A DNA stretch of 64,000 bases from PFL25 sp046260155 (GCA_046260155.1 JBJYXV010000077.1:288929-352928), one strand, 5' to 3'; shown: positions 1 through 8,770, numbered from the stretch's first letter. Notes: a model not told the origin generated them from the letters alone. Program-made: numbers and translations.

Positions 1-396
1 ACTTATAACCCAGATATCCGCCGGATTGTATTAGAGCGTTTTGATCAAATCACCCGCGGCGTCGTTGAAGCAATGGGCTGCCAAGTGGAGCTTGAATTAA
101 GGCGAGTGACTCCGGCAGTGGTTAATAATCCCCAAATGGCGGAAAAGATTTTCAACATTGCCAGTGAGGTCTTTCCAGAAGCAGAGATATCAACCGAAGA
201 ACGCACCATGGGTTCTGAGGATATGTCCTACATGATGGAGGATATCCCGGGGTGCTATTTCTTTATTGGTTCAGCTGATCGAGAAAGGGGGTTGGATGCA
301 GGTCACCACCATCCAAAATTTGATTTTGCCGAAGATGCACTGGTAACGGGTGCTGCTTTGATGGCGTCTGTGGTCAGCGATTTCATGAGATCATGA
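1..396 (+). CDS. M20-family amidohydrolase, C-terminal part
   Basis: The window opens inside this gene; the frame is open from base 1, leaving about 131 C-terminal residues. The visible segment holds the GSEDMS and GCYFFIG blocks and the late histidine-rich GHHHPKFDFAED motif, which in M20D amidohydrolases (HipO / IAA-amino-acid hydrolase group) contributes a metal ligand close to the C-terminus. Members hydrolyse N-acyl or N-carbamoyl amino acids or small peptides in the cytoplasm using one or two metal ions. The catalytic Asp/Glu region lies outside the window, so the substrate cannot be inferred. A strong intrinsic terminator follows about 110 bases after the stop, so the gene probably ends its own transcript. 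The family call is firm; the subfamily is less so. Confidence 0.85.
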   Translation, partial: TYNPDIRRIVLERFDQITRGVVEAMGCQVELELRRVTPAVVNNPQMAEKIFNIASEVFPEAEISTEERTMGSEDMSYMMEDIPGCYFFIGSADRERGLDAGHHHPKFDFAEDALVTGAALMASVVSDFMRS

Positions 397-502
397 TGAG
401 ACTTCCAGGACAGCGATCCCGGGATCATGGTGATGCAGCTGGTCAGCGGTTTGTTTGCATTCATCGCTTATGAGCGGATCATTGAAATTTAATCAATTAT
501 CA

Positions 503-531
503 ACAGCGCATCGAATGCGCTGTTTTTTTTT
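503..531 (+). terminator. Intrinsic terminator after the amidohydrolase gene
   Basis: A perfect 9-bp stem (ACAGCGCAT / ATGCGCTGT) with a 3-base loop is followed directly by a run of nine T on the plus strand. It separates the amidohydrolase from the regulator-korAB operon. Confidence 0.9.
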
Positions 532-652
532 ATCCAGACAACCTCGCTGAGCCAATCCACCGATGGTTTCGATTATCTGGTCTGGACCAGAAAAAACAAG
601 CTCACGAGGTAGAAATTGATGCCTCACTTTCCAACTGCAAGCCTTGAAAGCG

Positions 653-681
653 TTGACCTGGTTCCAGGGTTGTGTTACAAT
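653..681 (+). promoter_or_regulatory. Sigma-70-like promoter of the FadR-type regulator and korAB
   Basis: TTGACC (653-658), a 17-base spacer and TACAAT (676-681) form a near-consensus promoter about 55 bases upstream of the regulator start. The AT-rich stretch between the -10 and the gene (about 688-710) contains an imperfect palindrome that could be an autoregulatory operator; that part is inference. Confidence 0.65.
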
Positions 682-736
682 CCATATCGTCATAATAATC
701 CTATTAATCACATGATTGGATTGGACGTGTATTGTG

Positions 737-1447
737 ATGATTTCAAAAAAACTGTCCTCGGATTTTCTGGATTTTCTTGCAGAAACCAACCAGATAGATG
801 AAGAAGGTGACCGATTACCTTCCTTACAGGTCTTGAGCAAACAGCTGGGTGTGAGTGTTTCCTCACTGAGGGAACAAATGGAAGTTGCCCGTGCACTGGG
901 CTTCGTTGAAGCAAAACCCCGCACCGGGCTGCGGCGCTTACCTTATTCATTTTTCCCCGCTGTAGATCAAAGCTTATCGTACGCTATCGCCATTGACCAG
1001 GAGAATTTCCTTAAATTCGCGGATCTACGCAGGAAAATCGAGTCAGCTTTTTGGTACCAGGCAGTATCGTTGTTAACTGAAGAAGACTATCTTCATCTTC
1101 AGCAGTTAATTAATCAGGCATGGGAAAAACTGCGCGGCACACCCATCCAGATCCCCCAGCAAGAACATCGCCAACTGCATCTTTCCATTTACCGGAGATT
1201 AGATAACCCGTTCGTTTCTGGCATCCTTGAAGCATACTGGGAGGCTTACGAAGCGGTTGGTCTAAATCTTTATGCTGGATATTCCTATCTGAACGAAGTT
1301 TGGACTTACCACCAGCAGATGGTTGATGGTATTTGTAGTGGTGATTTAGATGCAGGTTTTCAGGCACTTATCGAGCACACAGATCTGATCCGCCACAGGC
1401 TGGTTGATAGTGAAGATGGAAAAATGAAAGTGACCCAATCTTACTAA
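737..1447 (+). CDS. GntR/FadR-type transcriptional regulator
   Basis: About 236 residues: an N-terminal winged-helix segment (LPSLQVLSKQLGVSVSSLREQ, then RTGLRRLP at the wing) followed by an all-helical region (about 75-230) of FCD type, the usual effector-binding domain of the FadR subfamily. Such proteins generally repress genes of acyl-CoA or organic-acid metabolism until a carboxylate ligand binds. The open frame extends upstream to a TTG at 716, but ATG at 737 is preferred because it gives the usual compact N-terminus; no strong ribosome binding site decides the matter. The korAB genes follow after 41 bases on the same strand, so this regulator is probably cotranscribed with them and may control them. 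Confidence 0.8.
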   Translation: MISKKLSSDFLDFLAETNQIDEEGDRLPSLQVLSKQLGVSVSSLREQMEVARALGFVEAKPRTGLRRLPYSFFPAVDQSLSYAIAIDQENFLKFADLRRKIESAFWYQAVSLLTEEDYLHLQQLINQAWEKLRGTPIQIPQQEHRQLHLSIYRRLDNPFVSGILEAYWEAYEAVGLNLYAGYSYLNEVWTYHQQMVDGICSGDLDAGFQALIEHTDLIRHRLVDSEDGKMKVTQSY

Positions 1448-1488
1448 TTTTCCTGCGGATGAATGAACCAAAAGGAGCAACATATTAT

Positions 1489-3330
1489 ATGACTGCAATC
1501 CAAACGAAATTAAAGATAGAAAAGCCCCTTGATTCCAGAGTCATTATTAATGATTTCTCGATCACAGTTGGTACTGCAAATGGCTCTGGAAGTCAGACAT
1601 CGAATTTGACTTTACTGCGTTCACTTTTTAAAATGGGAATTCCGGTCTCTGGAAAAAATCTTTTTCCCTCAAATATTCAAGGTCTCCCAACCTGGTACAC
1701 CATCCGGGTAAGTAAGGATGGTTTCCTTGCCCGTCGGGAGGAACACGAGATTGTTGTTGCGATGAATCCTGGTTCATTTATCGAAGACCTTGCTGGGGTT
1801 CAACCGGGTGGGGTATTCATTTACGCAAACGACATTAATCTCCCCATTGACCGGGAGGATATCGTGATTTATCCAATGGCGGTTCAGGAATTGGTGCAGG
1901 AATCTGATGCGCCATCGAGTTTGAAGAACTATGTCGCAAATATGGTCTATGTGGGTGTCCTGGCCCAGCTATTAGGAATCGAATTAGAACGCATCTATCA
2001 AGCATTGGATTTCCATTTCAAGAGCAAGCAAAAGCCAATCGAATTAAATTTTAGTATTGTGAAAAGTGCTGCAAAATGGGCAGAGTTGAACTTAGAGAAG
2101 CGTGATCCTTACCGGGTGGAAGCCATGGATGAAACCCACGACCTGATCATGGCTGACGGCAATACAGCGGCTGCATTAGGGTCGATCTATGGTGGGGTGA
2201 ACTTTGCTGCCTGGTATCCGATTACCCCGGCAACGAGTCTGGTTGAGGGACTGGAAGAATATCTGCCGATGTTGCGTAAAGATCCACAAACTGGGAAAAA
2301 CACCTACGCTATCGTCCAGGCAGAGGATGAGCTGGCAGCAATAGGCATGGCTATTGGCGCTGGATGGGCGGGATTGCGTTCGATGACCTCCACTTCAGGT
2401 CCAGGATTGAGTTTGATGACCGAATTTGCTGGATTGGCATATTACTCAGAAGTCCCATTGGTTATCTGGGATATCCAGCGAGTAGGACCCAGCACGGGAT
2501 TACCGACCCGTACATCCCAAGGGGATTTGTCCATGGTTAATTATCTTGGTCACGGAGATACACAGAATGTGATCCTTCTGCCTGGTTCTGTCAATGAGTG
2601 TTTCGAATTCGGCTGGAAAGCGTTTGACCTGGCTGAGAGACTTCAATGGCCAATTTATGTACTCAGTGATTTAGATTTTGGGATGAACCATTGGATGACA
2701 GAACCATTTAAGTATCCAAACACACATATGGACCGGGGAAAAGTACTTTGGGAAGATGATATTGAGCAATTATCAGGAAAATGGGCGCGTTATAAAGATG
2801 TTGATGGCGATGGCATTCCATATCGGACAATTCCAGGTAACCAACACCCTGCAAGTGCCTGGTTTGCTCGAGGCACCGGGCATGATGAAAATGCTATCTA
2901 TACAGAAGATGCAGGAGAGTATGAGCGCAATATGATGCGCTTGAAAAAGAAATATGATACCGCTAAATCCATGGTACCCAAACCGATCATTGATGTGAAG
3001 CAGGACGCGAATATTGGCATTATTGCTTACGGTTCCACCTTACCTGCGGTTCAGGAAGCCCGCCACCATATGGCAGAGAAGGGACTGCAGACGGATTTTC
3101 TCCGGCTACGAGCCGTTCCTTTTACCCAGGAAGTTACCGATTTTATTTATGATCATGAAAGATCTTACGTGATAGAAATGAATCGTGATGGCCAGCTTCA
3201 CCAATTATTATCCTTGGAATATGCACCTGTGTGTGCAAAATTAACCTCTGTTGCTCATTTGGATGGTTTACCCATGACCGCCCGTTTCATTCAGGACCGG
3301 ATCGAGCAGGAGGAGGAAAAACGAAAATGA
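1489..3330 (+). CDS. korA: 2-oxoacid:ferredoxin oxidoreductase, gamma-alpha fusion subunit
   Basis: About 613 residues. The N-terminal ~190 residues form the gamma domain (GTANGSGSQTSN near the start, AMNPGSFIEDL later). The rest is the alpha subunit with the pyrimidine-binding domain I (NTAAALGSIYGGVNFAAWYPITPATS, EDELAAIGMAIGAGWAG, TSTSGPGLSLM) and a C-terminal domain II. This fused layout is typical of KorA/OorA and related 2-oxoacid:ferredoxin oxidoreductases, which reversibly convert a 2-oxoacid plus CoA to acyl-CoA, CO2 and reduced ferredoxin using TPP. ATG at 1489 is chosen because AAAGGAG lies 11 bases upstream; an earlier in-frame ATG at 1459 has no such signal. The gene overlaps korB by four bases (ATGA). 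2-oxoglutarate is a plausible substrate but is not proved by sequence. Confidence 0.9.
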   Translation: MTAIQTKLKIEKPLDSRVIINDFSITVGTANGSGSQTSNLTLLRSLFKMGIPVSGKNLFPSNIQGLPTWYTIRVSKDGFLARREEHEIVVAMNPGSFIEDLAGVQPGGVFIYANDINLPIDREDIVIYPMAVQELVQESDAPSSLKNYVANMVYVGVLAQLLGIELERIYQALDFHFKSKQKPIELNFSIVKSAAKWAELNLEKRDPYRVEAMDETHDLIMADGNTAAALGSIYGGVNFAAWYPITPATSLVEGLEEYLPMLRKDPQTGKNTYAIVQAEDELAAIGMAIGAGWAGLRSMTSTSGPGLSLMTEFAGLAYYSEVPLVIWDIQRVGPSTGLPTRTSQGDLSMVNYLGHGDTQNVILLPGSVNECFEFGWKAFDLAERLQWPIYVLSDLDFGMNHWMTEPFKYPNTHMDRGKVLWEDDIEQLSGKWARYKDVDGDGIPYRTIPGNQHPASAWFARGTGHDENAIYTEDAGEYERNMMRLKKKYDTAKSMVPKPIIDVKQDANIGIIAYGSTLPAVQEARHHMAEKGLQTDFLRLRAVPFTQEVTDFIYDHERSYVIEMNRDGQLHQLLSLEYAPVCAKLTSVAHLDGLPMTARFIQDRIEQEEEKRK

Positions 3331-4370
3331 CAAATCAAACCAAAAAAGCACGGGGAAAATTAAATCTCGTTGGGTTGTCGAAAACCGATTATAAAGGGAT
3401 GCCGACGACACTTTGCCAGGGTTGTGGGCACAATTCTATTTCCAGCCAGATCATCGCGGCCTGCTATGAACTTGATATTAAACCTGAAACGATTATCAAA
3501 TTTAGTGGGATTGGTTGTTCAAGCAAAAGCCCTGCTTATTTCCTGGGACGTTCTTTTGGTTTCAACGGACTGCATGGGCGCATGCCATCCTTGGCGACTG
3601 GGGCTATGTTTGGTGATCACCATCAGATCGGCATAGGAACCAGTGGGGATGGGGACACTGCAAGCATCGGAATGGGCCAGTTCAAGCATATCATGCGGCG
3701 CAACCTGCCGTTACTGTACATTGTTGAGAACAATGGTGTCTACGGATTAACGAAGGGGCAATTTTCAGCCACTGCGGAGACAGGTTTATTTCTCAAAGGA
3801 CACGGTACGAATCAATACATGCCTGTTGATATTGCCTGGGAAGCGGTTGTCGGGAACGCCACATTCGTTGCGCGGTCATTTGCCGGTGATCCCAAGCAGG
3901 TCAAGGAGCTGCTGAAGGCAGCTTTAAGCCATAACGGTATCGCAATACTTGACATCATCAGTCCCTGTGTGACCTTCAATAATACGGATGCTTCTATGCA
4001 TTCTTATGCCTGGGGTCGCGAGCATGAAGTTGCCCTGCACGAGCTATCTTATGTCCCACCCCGCGAAGATATCCTGGTGGAGTACGAAGAAGGTGAAGTG
4101 CTGGATGTCACCATGCATGATGGCTCATCGGTGGTTCTTAAAAAGCTTGAGCGAGATTATGATCCGACCAATCGCAGCCGGGCGATTCAACTGCTGGAAG
4201 AAGCAAACCGGAAAAATTGGTTGATCACAGGCCTGATTTACATTGATACAAACCAGCCATCCCTGTTCGATTTGTACGATCTGCCGGAGACGCCGCTCAA
4301 CCGGTTGGCTGAAGATCAAATGCGTCCTGAACCCGGGACCTTAGACCAGGTCAATGCAATGATGTTTTAG
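3327..4370 (+). CDS. korB: 2-oxoacid:ferredoxin oxidoreductase, beta (TPP-binding) subunit
   Basis: 347 residues. The CQGCGHNS motif near residue 30 and GIGCSS supply cysteines for the single [4Fe-4S] cluster of two-subunit enzymes; the TPP-Mg motif begins at SGDGDTASIGMGQ and ends at ENNGVYGLTKGQ. The last form is typical of KorB/OorB-type subunits. The start codon overlaps the korA stop (ATGA) and is preceded by GGAGGA, so translation is coupled and subunit ratio fixed. No separate delta (ferredoxin-like) subunit is present, so electrons are probably delivered directly to a soluble ferredoxin. Together with the upstream FadR-type regulator this makes a three-gene operon. Confidence 0.9.
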   Translation: MTNQTKKARGKLNLVGLSKTDYKGMPTTLCQGCGHNSISSQIIAACYELDIKPETIIKFSGIGCSSKSPAYFLGRSFGFNGLHGRMPSLATGAMFGDHHQIGIGTSGDGDTASIGMGQFKHIMRRNLPLLYIVENNGVYGLTKGQFSATAETGLFLKGHGTNQYMPVDIAWEAVVGNATFVARSFAGDPKQVKELLKAALSHNGIAILDIISPCVTFNNTDASMHSYAWGREHEVALHELSYVPPREDILVEYEEGEVLDVTMHDGSSVVLKKLERDYDPTNRSRAIQLLEEANRKNWLITGLIYIDTNQPSLFDLYDLPETPLNRLAEDQMRPEPGTLDQVNAMMF

Positions 4371-4457
4371 GAACCAGAAATTTATCTGACGTGAGGTCAG
4401 TTACCTCGTCTTCCCTGGATATTGAGATCGTACCTTGAACCCTCGGGCGGATAGATT

Positions 4458-4775
4458 TCATGTCAGGTCCTGCCAACGCACATCACCCTCAACTCTAAAC
4501 ACTGCCTGTAAATCCAGCTGATCCAGTTTGGCGCGTTTATTCTCATGGCTGCTATCCAACAAATTTCCACATAACTGAATTGTCAATGGTTTTCCTTCTT
4601 ACTGGAAATCTTCAATCAGCTCAACCTGGGCTAACCTGACTTCGACTGGAGATTGGCCTCACTTATATTCCTTGATAAGAAATTCGTTTCCCGTGATATT
4701 TTCATGAAAGACCCCGCGTGTAAACTCATCCCAATGATCGATTAGCCATTCAAGAAAGCGATCTCTTTTATCCAT
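4458..4775 (-). pseudogene. Decayed small gene with two in-frame stops
   Basis: On the minus strand, ATG at 4775 opens a frame of 106 codons ending at 4458 with two internal stops (TGA after about codon 38, TAA about 20 codons later) and no frameshift. The reading through the stops looks protein-like (start MDKRDRFLEWLIDHWDEF; end VFRVEGDVRWQDLT), with charged amphipathic composition and no low-complexity bias. No family was recognised. Either it is a recently inactivated gene or the resemblance to coding sequence is chance; the even spread of plausible codons on both sides of each stop favours decay. A second damaged small frame lies just upstream at 4838-4986. Confidence 0.4.
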
Positions 4776-4837
4776 TCTGGATCCTACTTACTGGTTGCCA
4801 CTAACCGGAGAGGGGCAGTCTAAAATTTAAGGCAGAC

Positions 4838-4986
4838 TTATTCAAGCTCGATGCCCAGGGGATTGAAGACATCATCAAGAATCAACTTTACTGATGCCTT
4901 AACACCTTTCAGGTTTTTATTTTTGCAGGCCTCTTTGCACTCAGTAACATTTTTTGAAGGTTTCGAATAAGGGTTTCTTTGGTCAT
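4838..4986 (-). pseudogene. Frameshifted small ORF remnant
   Basis: ATG at 4986 has an AGAGGAAAA ribosome-binding sequence and begins MTKETLIRNLQKMLLSAK, but stops after 25 codons. The neighbouring frame continues over the same interval with CKNKNLKGVKASVKLILDDV and ends at 4838 in GIELE. Joining the two frames by one base gives a single about 49-residue basic protein. It precedes the stop-containing frame at 4458-4775 by 62 bases in the same direction, suggesting a decayed two-gene unit. Function unknown. Confidence 0.35.
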
Positions 4987-5038
4987 GATTTTCCTCTGGA
5001 GAGGCGTTCAGCATCATTCCCGGCAAGATAACAAAACA

Positions 5039-5057
5039 CCCCGGAAATATTCCGGGG
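5039..5057 (-). terminator. GC-rich hairpin, possible terminator for the gene at 5328
   Basis: An 8-bp perfect stem (CCCCGGAA / TTCCGGGG) with a 3-base loop; on the minus strand it is followed by TGTTTTGTT, a moderately T-rich tail. It lies 270 bases after the stop of the small membrane-protein gene and just before the decayed ORFs. Confidence 0.4.
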
Positions 5058-5327
5058 CGTGGGCCGACTTTATTTGTTAAACTTTATTAATCGCTGACCT
5101 GATTTGTAGGGTTAAACCTCAGCCAGTGTTAGCGTACCTGATGTGGGTGGTTTAAGTGGTTATTTCTTCTGCCGATGGTACTCTTTGATGAATTTCTTTA
5201 GGATGTGGACGATCTGCTATGTATTGAGCGATCTTCTTTTAAAGCAATCTCCTCCAAGGTTTTGTTTGAATCATCTGGTAATCACAGAAGAAAATTCGCC
5301 ATGAGGGAATTAGGTACAGCCTTGAAA

Positions 5328-5654
5328 TTAAATCAATAAAAAAATTTTCGCAATGATATATATTCCTGCCAAGAAAATGAATACAAATAAAACGGGTACG
5401 GATATATATATGAATACCTTATATCGTAAGGTCAGTTTGAATTGTGTGCAGATAATGATGTTTCGTCCGACCAGAATACCGGTGATCAATCCAGCGAATC
5501 CACACAGGATAACTATGATGATAAATGCAAGTAAATCTAATTCTGGAATACCCGAAGGATAATTACTGAAGTAAAAGGAGGTGCCTACAGAACAAAAGAA
5601 ACAAGAAATACATAAGGCTACAGCTATACCAACCTGCCATTTGTTTTCGCCCAC
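5328..5654 (-). CDS. Small three-helix membrane protein of unknown function
   Basis: 108 residues starting at GTG (5654), chosen because AGGAGG lies six bases upstream. Three strongly hydrophobic segments are visible: about residues 8-28, 41-63 and 82-106, the middle one rich in Gly (CGFAGLITGILVG). There is no recognisable motif, signal cleavage site or catalytic residue pattern. It sits alone in a gene-poor stretch. The good ribosome binding site and uninterrupted hydrophobic pattern support a real gene; no function can be given. Confidence 0.6.
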   Translation of the reverse strand: MGENKWQVGIAVALCISCFFCSVGTSFYFSNYPSGIPELDLLAFIIIVILCGFAGLITGILVGRNIIICTQFKLTLRYKVFIYISVPVLFVFIFLAGIYIIAKIFLLI

Positions 5655-6122
5655 TGCTGCCTCCTGAAATTCAATCAGCTTACGTTTTGAGATTACAGGA
5701 AGATCAATCCTGTATCAATAAAGTCATCGTATCGGGGTACAGTCAAGCAATTCCAAGAATCACGAAAAGAGAAAGTTCAACACCAATGTATAAATGGATA
5801 TTTCTGTTGTACCCAGGATTATTCTTGATCAGGACCCTCGAATATGCGCCTACCCGCGGCCAAGCATTCGCATCTATCTAACCTGTTCAAATCCAAGCCT
5901 CTCATTTGATAAACTTAATTAAGTGTTTCAAGTGGTTTGTACTGGAAGGCCAGATCCTTCAGATCTTCTATGTGCTGACAGAATGTCAGCATCACTCTAG
6001 ACCCTTTTTAATTTCCTACACTATCGTCCCTTTATACGTTGGATGACGAATTAATATTGCCTTCGATCACACCCAAGTTACCAAACTAACTTGTTATCCG
6101 GTCGGAGAGAGCTGGTGTAGTT
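5655..6122. other. Intergenic stretch, nothing recognised
   Basis: 468 bases between a small membrane-protein gene and the metallohydrolase stop. A 64-codon plus-strand frame near 5687 lacks a ribosome binding site and protein-like composition. No repeats, hairpins with T-tracts or RNA gene signatures were seen. Confidence 0.5.
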
Positions 6123-7046
6123 TCAATCTTGCTGGCGGTATTTCTTCCAGTAGCGCTGTATACCTAGAAGGGAAATTTCAACTGGATTAGCAGCCTGGTA
6201 GACTGCCTGGTCAACCGCTGCGATCTGGTCAGCGTGAGATCTTTCGGTCTCCCACTGGATGAATTCAGCTTTTAGCTGCTCAGGTGGGAGGGAGTGTGGC
6301 ATGAATTTATCCATCCAGGTTTCAATACCGTCCAAGGCACGCTCAATCGCGTCCAGATGCCATCCTGGATCTAGGAAAATGCCGAAATGGGTCGGGATTA
6401 TCTGCAAAAATGTTTGTTGGCGAAGCTTATCCAAGCTTTGCCGCCATTCGATAGGGTTGAATTCTGGTGGCGGCATTGGCAACCGCAAATGACGCGACCC
6501 GGTCATCCTGACCCCACCAATATCACCGCTGAAACAGGATCCATCCATCAGGTAAGCGAAGTGGTGCGAGGCATGCCCAGGTGTTTCCAATGCCTGGAAG
6601 GTTAACTCCTCGATTTGAATCAGCTCACCATCTTCATGCACAACCAACTGTGACGCAGGAACTGGTTTGAATTCTCCCCATAATAAATCCATTTGGTCCC
6701 CGTAAATTCTCGCGGCGCTCGAGAGCAGTTTTCCAGGATTGACCAAATGTGGAGCCCCGATGGGATGCACATGAATTCGTGTTCCGCGTTCGGCAAACCA
6801 TCCTGCTGCCCCGGCATGGTCGAGGTGGATATGGGTGAGCAGTATATCGCTAATATCCTCGGATCTGAATCCATGGTCGGAGAGCTGTGATTGTAATACC
6901 GGGATTGTCGAACCAGGTCCACATTCCACCAATACAGCGCCCTGTTTATGTGGGATAAGATAGCTGGCTATTGCGCCTGGTATCCCCCGAAACATCAGAT
7001 CTAGCGTCATGATTTTTTGTGTATTCCCCTGGGAGGAAATATTCAT
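6123..7046 (-). CDS. MBL-fold metallohydrolase
   Basis: 307 residues with the metallo-beta-lactamase fold. The zinc motif THIHLDHAG is at about residues 71-79, a third-ligand histidine in LETPGHASHH, an Asp in CFSGDIGG, and the last histidine in IIPTHFGIF. Such enzymes hydrolyse thioesters, lactones, phosphodiesters or similar in the cytoplasm; this version most resembles generic GloB-like or lactonase-like proteins and has a roughly 80-residue C-terminal helical extension. It is transcribed divergently from the peptide cassette that begins at 7146, so the two share an upstream region. A lactonase-type role close to a putative signalling locus is only a guess. A purine-rich AGAGAG precedes the ATG. 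Confidence 0.85.
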   Translation of the reverse strand: MNISSQGNTQKIMTLDLMFRGIPGAIASYLIPHKQGAVLVECGPGSTIPVLQSQLSDHGFRSEDISDILLTHIHLDHAGAAGWFAERGTRIHVHPIGAPHLVNPGKLLSSAARIYGDQMDLLWGEFKPVPASQLVVHEDGELIQIEELTFQALETPGHASHHFAYLMDGSCFSGDIGGVRMTGSRHLRLPMPPPEFNPIEWRQSLDKLRQQTFLQIIPTHFGIFLDPGWHLDAIERALDGIETWMDKFMPHSLPPEQLKAEFIQWETERSHADQIAAVDQAVYQAANPVEISLLGIQRYWKKYRQQD

Positions 7047-7145
7047 CGTCTCTCTTTTTACCGAATTTTGAATGTAAGTATACTGTGATTTTGTTCTGAA
7101 TTGCTATTGAAGGTATGCTAAAAGCTGGAAAGTTACAAATATTAC

Positions 7146-7173
7146 TTGACAAGGGTTTAGAAACTCATATAAT
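7146..7173 (+). promoter_or_regulatory. Consensus sigma-70 promoter of the peptide cassette
   Basis: TTGACA (7146-7151), a 16-base spacer and TATAAT (7168-7173): exact consensus boxes. Predicted transcription starts near 7180, leaving an about 200-base leader before the peptide start at 7379. This is the closest match to the sigma-70 consensus noticed in the window. Confidence 0.85.
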
Positions 7174-7378
7174 CATAATCAGTTTACAATTTTGTTAAGT
7201 CTCATGCAGGAATATTAACATTTAGATAGGGAGGTGCAGGTATAAGCAGAAATTAATCTGATCCATTTAGAATTTATCATATTGATCAATGGATTCTTTT
7301 CGATTGCAAGCGAAGGAGAGCAATTGAGAGGATTCAGTGTAATAATTTCATACACCCACCCAGTTACAGGAGATTCGT

Positions 7379-7588
7379 ATGGCACTCGCACAAGTCGTAT
7401 ACCAAATTTCCACTGACAAAGATTTTGCTTCCCGACTGCAGACCGATCCGCAGGCCACGCTGGCTGCAAAAGGATGGTCCTTGAGCAAAGAGGAAATTGC
7501 CTTCCTATTGTCAACTTTGAGAAGCAATACCGAGAGAACCGAGTTCCGGCATGTTGTGAAGCCGCTTCTCGCTCTTCGCTGGTACTAA
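7379..7588 (+). CDS. Putative ribosomally made signal/RiPP precursor peptide
   Basis: 69 residues, start fixed by AGGAG six bases upstream. Residues 8-45 look like a Nif11/TOMM-type leader: the pattern F-x3-L-x2-DP-x3-L-x2-G-x2-LS-x-EE is seen around DFASRLQTDPQATLAAKGW and LSKEEIAFLL. The remaining ~22 residues are basic and hydrophobic and end in KPLLALRWY, placing a tryptophan second from the C-terminus; another Trp (W33) lies in the leader. A ComQ-like prenyl synthase follows after 67 bases and a polytopic histidine kinase after that, so by analogy with ComX the C-terminal Trp may be isoprenylated. There is no signal peptide, Cys or Gly-Gly cleavage site. Alternatives: an unmodified small regulatory protein, or a precursor of another RiPP class. 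Confidence 0.6.
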   Translation: MALAQVVYQISTDKDFASRLQTDPQATLAAKGWSLSKEEIAFLLSTLRSNTERTEFRHVVKPLLALRWY

Positions 7589-7655
7589 AATATATCTCTT
7601 TTCAACAACAGAACACTATAATTCAGTATTCCATCTGATCAGGAAGAGCTGGAAT

Positions 7656-8573
7656 ATGAGTTTTGCATGGCCAGGCTTGGTCTCAGCCATGCAGCTTGTG
7701 ATTCCTGAGCCTGGTGAGAAAACAGATTCCCAACGAGACCCTGCTCGTTGGGTAACCCTGCCAGGTCTATGCTGTCAAGCCGTTGGAGGAAGACCCAATT
7801 CAACACTCGAAGTCAGTGCAGCCTGGTTTCTACTTTTTACTGCAGCTCATATTGTTGATTCGATTGAAGATGGGGATAATGATCCACTGATAAACAAACT
7901 TGGTGGCACCGGTGTGGCGATTAATACCACAAACGGTCTATTTCTCAGTGCCGTCATGTTATTACAATCGATGGATGCGAAAGAAATACCCAAAGGGTTG
8001 GTGGCAAAAATTACAGCTGATTATTTAGAAACGATCCTGGGTATGACCAGCGGCCAGCACCTTGATCTAACTCTGCAAGAGATTAGCCTTGATCAGTGGT
8101 GGCAAATTGCTGAAGCAAAATCCGGCGCTTTTTTTTCACTGGCCTGCCGGTCCGGAGCTCAATTTGGGACCAGCGATCCGCTGAAGGTTCATGCATTCAG
8201 TGAATACGGATTTCATGTAGGGCTCATGCTGCAGATAATGGATGATCTTGAAGATTTTCAATTACTTCTAAACTCCGGGGAGATCGCCTCTCCTAGATCC
8301 TTGGAGAGGTCTTTAGCAGCCGCTTATGCACATGAAATCCTTCCTAGTGCAATTAAGGAAGAATTCACTCAACTAATCCGGATTGGTGCAGCGGGGGAAG
8401 AGATGTCTGATAGGTTTTTAGACATCCTGGATGAATGCGGAGCAGGTCTGTATATGGTAGCTGAGCTTGAAAAGCATTATGAACTTGGGATGGCCGCGTT
8501 ACGTGAAGCACAACCCGCTTCTCCAGCATTAGAAAAATTGGAAGAGATTATCGGTGTTTTGAAGGCGAATTAA
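7656..8573 (+). CDS. ComQ-like polyprenyl synthase (class I isoprenoid enzyme)
   Basis: 305 residues, all-alpha isoprenoid synthase fold. The second Asp-rich motif is intact (QIMDDLED, D196-D197-x2-D200); the first is reduced (IVDSIEDGD, D68 to D72) rather than DDxxD. GQHLDL (133-138) and KSGAFF (155-160) fall at the expected positions for the conserved GQ and K-T/S-G segments. Canonical members condense allylic diphosphates with isopentenyl diphosphate; ComQ uses the same fold to prenylate a Trp of ComX. Short length, a weakened first motif and position between a small peptide gene and a sensor kinase favour the ComQ role. A housekeeping farnesyl/geranylgeranyl diphosphate synthase is the main alternative. 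AGGAAGAG precedes the ATG. Confidence 0.7.
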   Translation: MSFAWPGLVSAMQLVIPEPGEKTDSQRDPARWVTLPGLCCQAVGGRPNSTLEVSAAWFLLFTAAHIVDSIEDGDNDPLINKLGGTGVAINTTNGLFLSAVMLLQSMDAKEIPKGLVAKITADYLETILGMTSGQHLDLTLQEISLDQWWQIAEAKSGAFFSLACRSGAQFGTSDPLKVHAFSEYGFHVGLMLQIMDDLEDFQLLLNSGEIASPRSLERSLAAAYAHEILPSAIKEEFTQLIRIGAAGEEMSDRFLDILDECGAGLYMVAELEKHYELGMAALREAQPASPALEKLEEIIGVLKAN

Positions 8574-8770
8574 CTTGGAATTTTCACTCGATTGGTTTTT
8601 ATCTATTGGGAGCGTTCATTTATGGGGTAGATCCTATACAGGGGAAATTGAATTATCCGGGAATTAATTTGTGAATCGACAGATTTGTAGGGTCGAGACC
8701 TGCTAAGATTTGATACACACCATTTGTGCTACAATAAAAATCGGATAATCAGGTGGAGGGTGTGTAAACC

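Noticed and set aside
493..924. A 143-codon minus-strand frame overlapping the terminator and the FadR-type gene
   Set aside because: It runs antisense through a terminator, a good promoter and a clear winged-helix coding region, and its translation resembles no protein.
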